Assembly: GCA_964410915.1 (NCBI GenBank)
Contig: CAYPIU010000020.1
Span: 1-29,758 of the forward strand
Direction of reading: 5' to 3'
Source of the DNA: CAZFJG01 sp964410915
GTDB lineage: Bacteria; Synergistota; Synergistia; Synergistales; JAFGMB01
DNA length: 29,758 bases
Below are positions 24,217 through 29,758 of this stretch, piece by piece; position 1 is the stretch's first letter; every line of letters starts with the position of its first letter. Below the pieces are notes generated by a model. The model saw nothing but the letters and a program-made list of their open reading frames with translations, had not been told where the DNA came from and did not search any database. Made by a program: the position numbers and the translations under genes.

Positions 24217-24222
24217 TATAAT
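24217..24222 (+). promoter_or_regulatory. Possible -10 box for the C_GCAxxG gene
   Basis: A perfect TATAAT at 24217-24222 lies 36 bases before the TTG start. The -35 region is only a T-run (24194-24199). A second TATAAT overlaps 24229-24234. Confidence 0.3.
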
Positions 24223-24257
24223 GAAAGTTATAATAGAAAACTCAGGAGGTGTATCCC

Positions 24258-24686
24258 TTGCCCCAAAAGAAAATCCAGGATATTGTCTCGACAATGGTAC
24301 ATGAAAATTACTGGATAAACGAACATAACTGTGCAACAACTACACTGATAGTACTCTCGGAACTCTTTGATATTCCCCTTAATCCCCAGGTTTTATCAGC
24401 TTCAAGAGGGATGCATGGAGCAGGTAAATATGGAGCTCAATGCGGGCTTGTGGAGGGAACACTGATGTTCATAGGTATCATTGCCTCTGAACGGAGTCTT
24501 GATTCCCAAAGAATAGAAACGCTCTGTTACGATTACGCCTTTCAGTTTGTCAATGAGTTCGGGAGCCTTCTTTGCAGAGAACTCCGACCTGAGGGTTTTA
24601 AAAGCGACAACCCGCCTCATCTTTGTGAAGAGCTGACGATAAAAAGCATCCTGTTCTCTGTAAAATTTATTTCCACAAACCTTTGA
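24258..24686 (+). CDS. C_GCAxxG_C_C family protein
   Basis: The 142-aa protein shows the spaced cysteine pattern of the C_GCAxxG_C_C family. It has EHNCATTTL (Cys25), then GAGKYGAQCGLVEG in the place of the family's GCAxxG-like box, then later cysteines in ETLCYDYAF, SLLCRELR and PPHLCEEL. Family members are small, presumed redox or metal-binding proteins; no reaction is established. The central box reads GAQCGLVEG. Start: TTG at 24258. An upstream in-frame GTG at 24249 is part of the AGGAGGTG ribosome-binding site itself, so it cannot be the start. It is divergent from the Mn-riboswitch antiporter and convergent with the glycosyltransferase gene, whose stop is 25 bases away. Confidence 0.82.
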   Translation: MPQKKIQDIVSTMVHENYWINEHNCATTTLIVLSELFDIPLNPQVLSASRGMHGAGKYGAQCGLVEGTLMFIGIIASERSLDSQRIETLCYDYAFQFVNEFGSLLCRELRPEGFKSDNPPHLCEELTIKSILFSVKFISTNL

Positions 24687-24711
24687 ATATAATGCTCAGA
24701 AAATTGTCATA

Positions 24712-25800
24712 TCAAGAATCTAAAGACATGAAAAGTTCCTCAAATGAGGAGGCTACAAGACTTGAACTGAATATTTTTTCAAGTCTTGTACGCATTAATT
24801 CTGTCTGTGCTTCCAGATCCAGTTCTTCCCATTTTTTATACAACCTCAATACCTCTTCAGATGATCTCCCGGGATTTTCTCTCATCAGCAGATCCCCGCT
24901 TCTTTCTCCAAAATGAGTATCTATTCCGGATTGAAGTTTTTCTGATGTGACAGTCCCCATCCAGAAACCGCTGAAAGCTATAACAGGTCGATTGCTGAGC
25001 AGACCCTCAATAGCTGATGTCGCACCTGCACACACGATGGTGCTCCATTTAAAAAATGGATTTGGGTCAGTCAATGTACCGGTAATATTCACAAATTTTT
25101 GTCCCACACGTCTGTTGACCTTGTTTGCCATAAATTTGTATATAGGAGTTCTGTCACCGCCTCCCACAAAGGTCATTTCAAGAGAAGGAATAGACTGCTT
25201 TAAATTAACAGCATTTTCGAGCAGGTCTCGAAATCCCGGCGATTTATACCCACTTAATCTCCCAAGACAAAGTACTTTAAAAGGATCTTTTGCTGGGAAT
25301 GGAGATACTTTTACCATATCTGTAACAGGTCTTCGTATCAGTTTTGCAGGACATGAAGGATTTAAGGCTTTTATCTGTTCCAGAATATGATCTTCTGAGG
25401 TTACGACAGCATCACTAAAGCGAAGGATCGTTTCAATTTCTCTGTTTTTTTTCTGAGGTTTATTCCAGATACTATCATGAAAAATAGTGACAAGCCTGGC
25501 TCCAGATCTTTTTTTGACTTTCATTGCAAGAGGGAAGGCCCTTCTGGAATCAGTTAGAATAATATCCGGCTTAAAAGCAAGTGATCTACCAACAAGACGC
25601 CTGCTATCAGGAACCACAGAAATATCTTCAATAATTTGAACACCGTTATTTATGTGTCTTTCCCTGAAACTTTTAAAACCCGCCCATCTGCCTGCAATAG
25701 CAACTTCATGTCCAGCCTTGCTGAGCGCTGAAGAAAGATACAGATTAAAGGATGCTACCCCATCAATGAGGAACCCTTCGCTGCAAAAAAGAATTTTCAT
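24712..25800 (-). CDS. Glycosyltransferase (GT-B fold, group 1-like)
   Basis: A 362-aa glycosyltransferase. The N-terminal Rossmann domain starts MKILFCSEGFLIDGVASFN, with LSKAGHEVAIAG. The C-terminal nucleotide-sugar domain contains FKVLCLGRLSGYKS, MTFVGGGDRTPI, and the signature region CAGATSAIEGLLSNRPVIAFSG with the conserved Glu. Acceptor and donor cannot be read; cell-surface polysaccharide synthesis is likely because a nucleotide-sugar enzyme gene is divergent from it. Start: ATG at 25800 with AGGAGGT eight bases upstream, rather than the longer frame to 25872. Confidence 0.85.
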   Translation of the reverse strand: MKILFCSEGFLIDGVASFNLYLSSALSKAGHEVAIAGRWAGFKSFRERHINNGVQIIEDISVVPDSRRLVGRSLAFKPDIILTDSRRAFPLAMKVKKRSGARLVTIFHDSIWNKPQKKNREIETILRFSDAVVTSEDHILEQIKALNPSCPAKLIRRPVTDMVKVSPFPAKDPFKVLCLGRLSGYKSPGFRDLLENAVNLKQSIPSLEMTFVGGGDRTPIYKFMANKVNRRVGQKFVNITGTLTDPNPFFKWSTIVCAGATSAIEGLLSNRPVIAFSGFWMGTVTSEKLQSGIDTHFGERSGDLLMRENPGRSSEEVLRLYKKWEELDLEAQTELMRTRLEKIFSSSLVASSFEELFMSLDS

Positions 25801-25849
25801 TATATAATACCTCCTCTTTCCCTTTCCGTTTGAAAAATAAAGACCATAG

Positions 25850-25944
25850 AAAAGCTTTTTACAGTGAAACAAGCTTTAATTTATAACAATATCATTATTT
25901 TTAATACTTAATCACAAAAATCTTTTATAATTGTAAAAGCTTTT
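25850..25944. promoter_or_regulatory. Pair of AAAAGCTTTT palindromes in divergent promoter region
   Basis: The 10-bp palindrome occurs at 25850-25859 and 25935-25944, centre to centre 85 bp (about eight helical turns). A related AAGCTTTAA lies at 25871-25879. The first copy falls inside a possible minus promoter (TTGTTT, 18 bases, TATGGT). Possible shared operator of the glycosyltransferase and UXS genes. AT-rich DNA produces such words by chance. Confidence 0.25.
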
Positions 25945-26016
25945 GATACCTGTTGAAAGATCTATTTGCCAGATCTTCTGAAACTACTATTCCTTTAAAC
26001 GGGAAAGGAGCTTTTT

Positions 26017-26976
26017 ATGACAAAGAAAAGAATACTGGTCACAGGGGGAGCAGGTTTCATCGGTTCTCATCTCTGTGAAAAATTACTTGAAAAGGGAAAT
26101 GAAGTAATATGTGTGGATAATTTTTTTACAGGATCCAAAAGTAATATTTTATCCCTTTTGGATAACAAGTATTTTGAAGTAATAAGACATGATATTACTT
26201 TCCCACTATACGTCGAGAGTGACGAGATATTTAATCTTGCATGTCCAGCCTCTCCGATCCACTATCAGCGTGATCCAGTCCAAACCACGAAGACCAGCGT
26301 TCATGGTGCTATAAATATGCTGGGACTGGCAAAGCGTCTCAAGGTTAAAATATTCCAGGCCTCAACCAGTGAAGTATATGGTGACCCTGAAATACATCCC
26401 CAGAAAGAGGAACACTGGGGAAATGTAAACCCTATAGGCATTCGTTCCTGTTATGACGAAGGGAAACGATGTGCAGAGACGCTATTTTTTGATTATCACC
26501 GTCAGCATTCTCTAAAGATAAAGGTCGCCAGGATATTCAATACTTATGGTCCGCAAATGGCAATGAAAGACGGCAGGGTAGTATCAAACTTTATCGTCCA
26601 GGCTTTGAAAGACGAACCGATAACGATATATGGCACAGGCACACAGACAAGATCTTTTTGTTATGTCGACGATCTTGTAAATGGCATAATCTCGCTTACC
26701 GAATCTCCTGACAATATCACAGGACCTGTCAACCTTGGGAATCCTGCAGAATTTACAATAAAGGAACTGGCAGAAAAGATAATTGATATTACAGGCTCCA
26801 ACTCTGACCTTGTTCATAAGAAACTTCCTTTCGATGATCCGAAAAGAAGAAAACCTGATATTTCTATGGCAAAAGAGAAACTTAAGTGGGAACCTGAAAC
26901 TGACCTGGACACAGGGCTTAAAAAGACAATTTCCTATTTTGAATCCCTTTTGGGAAAGGAAGGACTCAACCTTTAA
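26017..26976 (+). CDS. UDP-glucuronate decarboxylase (UDP-xylose synthase type)
   Basis: A 319-aa extended short-chain dehydrogenase. It converts UDP-glucuronate to UDP-xylose with bound NAD. Motifs: TGGAGFIGS at 9-17, RHDITFPLY near 57-65, the UXS-typical NLACPASPIHYQRDPVQT at 73-90, STSEVYGDP at 116-124, and the catalytic Tyr146/Lys150 in SCYDEGKR. The arginine-rich TRSFCYVDD follows. These distinguish it from UDP-glucose 4-epimerase and dTDP-glucose dehydratase. Start: ATG with AAAGGAG. It is divergent from the glycosyltransferase gene, fitting a surface-glycan role. Confidence 0.93.
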   Translation: MTKKRILVTGGAGFIGSHLCEKLLEKGNEVICVDNFFTGSKSNILSLLDNKYFEVIRHDITFPLYVESDEIFNLACPASPIHYQRDPVQTTKTSVHGAINMLGLAKRLKVKIFQASTSEVYGDPEIHPQKEEHWGNVNPIGIRSCYDEGKRCAETLFFDYHRQHSLKIKVARIFNTYGPQMAMKDGRVVSNFIVQALKDEPITIYGTGTQTRSFCYVDDLVNGIISLTESPDNITGPVNLGNPAEFTIKELAEKIIDITGSNSDLVHKKLPFDDPKRRKPDISMAKEKLKWEPETDLDTGLKKTISYFESLLGKEGLNL

Positions 26977-26983
26977 GCCCCTT

Positions 26984-27017
26984 TGATGAGGATGCGCTGA
27001 ATCGCGCATCCTCATCA
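26984..27017. terminator. Perfect 14-bp hairpin after the UXS gene
   Basis: TGATGAGGATGCGC (26984-26997) pairs exactly with 27004-27017 around TGAATC. No U-run follows on either strand. Lies between convergent genes. Confidence 0.7.
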
Positions 27018-27022
27018 TGTCA

Positions 27023-27045
27023 TTGCAGGATCTATGATCCTGCAA
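27023..27045. other. Second perfect hairpin, overlapping the amidohydrolase stop
   Basis: TTGCAGGATC (27023-27032) pairs exactly with GATCCTGCAA (27036-27045) around TAT. On the minus strand it contains the last codons and the TAG of the amidohydrolase gene. Together with 26984-27017 it makes a tandem hairpin pair. Confidence 0.6.
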
Positions 27046-28258
27046 GTTCCAGTATAGAATGAAGAAGTATATCAACTCCTGCTGCGGCATCATCCCAATC
27101 TGTTTTTTCTTCGGGACAATGGCTTCGTCCTTCTATCGAGGGGACAAAGATCATTCCGGAAGGACATATTCTGTGCATAAACTGGGCATCATGGCCAGCC
27201 CCACTGGGAAGGGCAATATGTTTATAACCGCATTTGTCTGCTGCTCTATTCACTAATTCGGTCATTGATAACGGGAAGACAACAGGTGATGCGTTAACCA
27301 CCTGTTCCAGAGAACAGCAAAGCCCGTGTTTTTCGGAAACTTCATTGACAAGCTGCTCAACCCGTATCTTCCCTTTCTCAAATATCTCCTGGTTGTACTG
27401 ACGAAGGTCTATCGTAAAAGTTGTTCTGCCTGGAATAACATTGACAATATCAGGAAATGGATGAATCCGTCCCATTGTAGTCCTTGTATTGTTACCAAGT
27501 TTGCTGGCCAATTCCCTCAACCTGCAGCATAATTCCGATACAGCAAGAAGGGTATCCTTTCTGTATTCCAGGGGAGTCGTTCCCGCATGATTGGTCTCCC
27601 CCCTGAATATACCTTTCCACCAGGCAATACCCTGAATTCCCTGCACAACGCCTGTCTGGACATGTTCCCGGAAAAGTAATGGCCCCTGCTCTACATGTAA
27701 CTCAAGATACGCTGAAGCCTCCAGGTTGTCACGCCCGATATAACCTATATTTTTCAGGGCAGTCTCGACATTTACACCATCATCATCAGTTGAATTATAG
27801 ACACTCTCCAGATCAAGCTCACCCGAAACATACATGCTTCCCATCATGTCAGGCTGAAAGCGGGCACCCTCCTCATTAGTAAAGGCTGCAACAGCAACAG
27901 GTTTTTCAGTTTCGATGCCGTGATCATTTAGTGTCCGTATTACCTCGAGCCCCCCAAGAACACCGAGTGCTCCATCGAACATTCCCGCATTTTGAACTGT
28001 GTCAAGATGGGAACCTGCTATCACTGGTGCTAAAGATCCGTCTTTTCCTTGACGGATCCCCCAGATATTTCCAACAGGATCTATACAAACTTCAAGTTTT
28101 TCAGCTTTTAACCATTTCACAAAAAGAAACCGGCCCTCTCGGTCCTCTTCTGTCAGGGCAAGCCTGGTACGTCCTTCTCCTGATGCTGTATGTCCTATCT
28201 CTCCCATTTCAAGAAGAGACATTTTGAGTCTTTTACGATCGATACGTATCAAGTCCAT
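27032..28258 (-). CDS. M20-type hydantoinase/carbamoylase family amidohydrolase (AmaB-like)
   Basis: A 408-aa Zn-dependent amidase of the hydantoinase/carbamoylase family (N-carbamoyl-L-amino-acid hydrolase, beta-ureidopropionase, allantoate amidohydrolase). Metal and active-site motifs: GSHLDTVQNAGMFDGALG, FTNEEGARF with the bridging Glu, YLELHVEQGP, GETNHAGTTPLEYRKD in the lid domain, SGAGHDAQFM, and EGRSHCPEE near the C-terminus. The exact substrate cannot be assigned; N-carbamoyl amino acids or ureido compounds are typical. Start: ATG at 28258 because GGGGAGGG is six bases upstream; the longer frame to 28279 begins within that leader. No pyrimidine- or purine-degradation neighbours are present. 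Confidence 0.9.
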   Translation of the reverse strand: MDLIRIDRKRLKMSLLEMGEIGHTASGEGRTRLALTEEDREGRFLFVKWLKAEKLEVCIDPVGNIWGIRQGKDGSLAPVIAGSHLDTVQNAGMFDGALGVLGGLEVIRTLNDHGIETEKPVAVAAFTNEEGARFQPDMMGSMYVSGELDLESVYNSTDDDGVNVETALKNIGYIGRDNLEASAYLELHVEQGPLLFREHVQTGVVQGIQGIAWWKGIFRGETNHAGTTPLEYRKDTLLAVSELCCRLRELASKLGNNTRTTMGRIHPFPDIVNVIPGRTTFTIDLRQYNQEIFEKGKIRVEQLVNEVSEKHGLCCSLEQVVNASPVVFPLSMTELVNRAADKCGYKHIALPSGAGHDAQFMHRICPSGMIFVPSIEGRSHCPEEKTDWDDAAAGVDILLHSILELAGS

Positions 28259-28490
28259 GATCAACCCTCCCCGATGCAAAATCCTGTATTCTTATTCTAC
28301 ATTAAATCGGTTATGATAAACATACAAGATAAATAATGATATGATGATCAGATAGAGCTTTAGATTAGACTAAGGTCATTACAGGTCAATGGTTATGATC
28401 ACAATTTATGATACAAATTCCGGCTCAGAATTTTATTAAATTTTTAAAAGATAGAATATTATTAATCTTTAATACACAGGAGGTCTAAAA

Positions 28491-29081
28491 ATGAAATATT
28501 TAATACTTTTTGCTCATCCCAATCCTGAAAGTTTCAATAATGCGGTACTCGAAGCGGTGAAAAGCCAGCTTGAATATGGAAGATGCGATTACACGTTAAG
28601 GAATATCTATGACCCTCCCTTTGATCCGGTACTTAAAAAGACGGACCTTGAGGATCTCCAGACTGGATCATTCGCTGACGATATCGCTGCAGAACAGAAA
28701 CTGATAAACAATGCAGACGTTATCATATTGATACACCCTGTCTGGTGGTTTAACATGCCTGCCGCTTTAAAAGGTTATATAGACAGGGTTTTTGCCTCAG
28801 GGTTTGCGTTCCTTCCATCTGAAGAGGGCGTAGAAGGCCTGTTGAGGGGAAAGAAAGTGGCAATTTTCAATACCACAGGCGGAAAACAGAACAATTATGC
28901 AAAATATGGTTTCAAGGAATGTTTTAGAAAGTGCATATGTGACGGAATATTCCGTTTCTGTGGCATGGAGATCTTATTGCAGCATTTTTTGTATGCTGTA
29001 GCATCAGTTTCATATGAAGAAAGACAGGAAATGCTGCAGGAAGTTAGAAAAATTGTAAAAGAACAGGTTATTCAAACATAA
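28491..29081 (+). CDS. NAD(P)H-dependent quinone oxidoreductase (flavodoxin-like fold)
   Basis: The 196-aa protein of the Flavodoxin_2 family (NQO/MdaB/KefF-like) has FMN/FAD-binding LILFAHPNPESFNNAV at 4-19, the HPVWWFNMPAALKGYIDRVF core near 81-100, and the GKKVAIFNTTGG strand near 123-134. Such enzymes reduce quinones by two electrons and protect against electrophiles. Length is typical. Four cysteines cluster at about 145-158 (ECFRKCICDGIFRFC). Start: ATG with AGGAGGTC upstream. It stands alone, divergent from the amidohydrolase gene and convergent with the SecB-like gene. Confidence 0.9.
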   Translation: MKYLILFAHPNPESFNNAVLEAVKSQLEYGRCDYTLRNIYDPPFDPVLKKTDLEDLQTGSFADDIAAEQKLINNADVIILIHPVWWFNMPAALKGYIDRVFASGFAFLPSEEGVEGLLRGKKVAIFNTTGGKQNNYAKYGFKECFRKCICDGIFRFCGMEILLQHFLYAVASVSYEERQEMLQEVRKIVKEQVIQT

Positions 29082-29098
29082 AGACTTGACTTAAAGGT

Positions 29099-29139
29099 TA
29101 CAGAAAGGGGATTCATGACCTTTGAAACCCCTTTCTGTA
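29099..29139. terminator. Hairpin between quinone reductase and SecB-like gene
   Basis: TACAGAAAGGGG (29099-29110) pairs exactly with CCCCTTTCTGTA (29128-29139), loop 17 bases. No U-run; probable bidirectional terminator by position. Confidence 0.65.
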
Positions 29140-29145
29140 TATACA

Positions 29146-29658
29146 TCAATTCAGGAGTTTTTTGTTATGATGTTCTCCACTTAGGAAAGAACTGGTACTT
29201 CTGGCTTTTCCATCCTTGAGATCTGATGGGCTGAATTGATGCCCCGGAAGAATGAGCGGTCCATATGGACCTGCAGCAGTTATACTTCTCAGATATTCCC
29301 TTGCAGTAACAAATAGCACAGATGACCCTGTAACATAAATTACTGGAGCTATTTTGCTGATATCTTCCTCCCCCATTTCTTCCATGCCTGGACAGCGAAA
29401 AAACCCATCAATGGTCAAACTGAAATCATAGGGGACCTTTGCCTTATCAATCTTTGAGGACAATCCAGCAGACAGGGATATTTTCCATTTTATCCTGTTT
29501 TCCCTGCTGTTCATAAGAGAAGATGAAACCTCAAGGATCATCTCGGTATCTTTTTCTCTCCTGTAAGCCTGAGTCGCATTACAAAATGTTTTTGTAAAGA
29601 AATAACGTTCCAGTTGTACTTTTGGTACATGGATCTTGCGGGTTCCCTTTTCAGCCAA
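29146..29658 (-). CDS. SecB-like protein-export chaperone
   Basis: A 170-aa protein matching the SecB fold. After an N-terminal beta region (KIHVPKVQLERYFF) and central strands (RIKWKISLSAG, YDFSLTIDGFF), it carries the most recognisable SecB block: SSVLFVTAREYLRSITAAGPYGPLILPG. In E. coli the corresponding block reads [23 protein letters not shown]. SecB tetramers hold unfolded preproteins for SecA; related SecB-like proteins in other phyla serve toxin-antitoxin systems. No toxin or antitoxin gene is visible before the window ends. Start: TTG at 29658 with GGAGGT seven bases upstream; the GTG at 29673 has no such site. The match is to a divergent member. Confidence 0.75.
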   Translation of the reverse strand: MAEKGTRKIHVPKVQLERYFFTKTFCNATQAYRREKDTEMILEVSSSLMNSRENRIKWKISLSAGLSSKIDKAKVPYDFSLTIDGFFRCPGMEEMGEEDISKIAPVIYVTGSSVLFVTAREYLRSITAAGPYGPLILPGHQFSPSDLKDGKARSTSSFLSGEHHNKKLLN

Positions 29659-29758
29659 TTTTAAAACCTCCACGAAGATTCTTTATGTTCGAGAATAAAT
29701 CAGCCATTCTCAGTCAAGTAGCAGTTTTACGACCATCCCCTGTATAAGGGAAGCAGCG

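Overview
This roughly 30-kb window (about 43-45% GC by eye) is a bacterial chromosome segment with ordinary housekeeping genes among many genes for amino-acid and peptide breakdown. Three different M20-type peptidase/amidohydrolases, a cysteine desulfidase, an atypical Glu/Leu-type dehydrogenase, RidA and PhzF point to an anaerobic amino-acid fermenter. A selenocysteine-containing peroxiredoxin-like protein and a SecB-like chaperone fit a Synergistota-like or clostridial host. This placement is inference, because there is no rRNA or tRNA in the window. I saw no tRNA, rRNA, CRISPR array, phage or intact IS element. One 100-N scaffold gap (18535-18634) interrupts an M20 peptidase gene.

Layout. 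1-84: start of an unidentified minus-strand gene. 235-1530: CdsB/CyuA-like L-cysteine desulfidase. It converges, across a strong bidirectional terminator, with a selenoprotein (1599-2240, minus) whose in-frame TGA sits in a W-Sec-P-Y-C motif. An ArsB/NhaD-type transporter (2368-3639, minus) follows. 3911-6284: a tandem UspA protein overlapping a BCCT betaine/choline-type transporter. 6386-7510 (minus): an exported PQQ-type beta-propeller. 7872-13515: a six-gene plus-strand cluster (M20D amidohydrolase, unidentified TIM-barrel-like protein, Glu-dehydrogenase-like enzyme, GntR/FCD regulator, PhzF, RidA) that looks like a self-contained catabolic operon. 13649-17418: PHP phosphatase, TypA/BipA, DUF554 membrane protein. 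17847-18686: gapped M20 peptidase. 18842-19795 (minus): DUF89 phosphatase with a strong promoter and a Fur-box-like operator. 19907-20830 (minus): 3-hydroxyacyl-CoA dehydrogenase family, divergent from a methyltransferase. 21776-22531 (minus): unknown. 22753-22950: small ORF, followed by a 77-bp element with terminal inverted repeats. 23049-23981 (minus): CaCA-family cation antiporter behind a complete yybP-ykoY (Mn2+) riboswitch. 24258-24686: C_GCAxxG_C_C redox-type protein. 24712-26976: divergent glycosyltransferase and UDP-glucuronate decarboxylase. 27032-28258 (minus): hydantoinase/carbamoylase-type amidohydrolase. 28491-29081: flavodoxin-fold quinone reductase. 29146-29658 (minus): SecB-like chaperone.

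The two clearest findings readable directly from the bases are the selenoprotein, which conventional gene calling splits into two fragments, and the Mn2+ riboswitch. In the riboswitch the P1 helix and a 36-nt terminator palindrome compete for the same seven bases, so the antiporter should be switched ON by its ligand. That predicts Mn2+ export rather than Ca2+ exchange. The most promising less-described system is the 7872-13515 cluster, with its unassigned barrel protein and a dehydrogenase that has a changed substrate-pocket residue.
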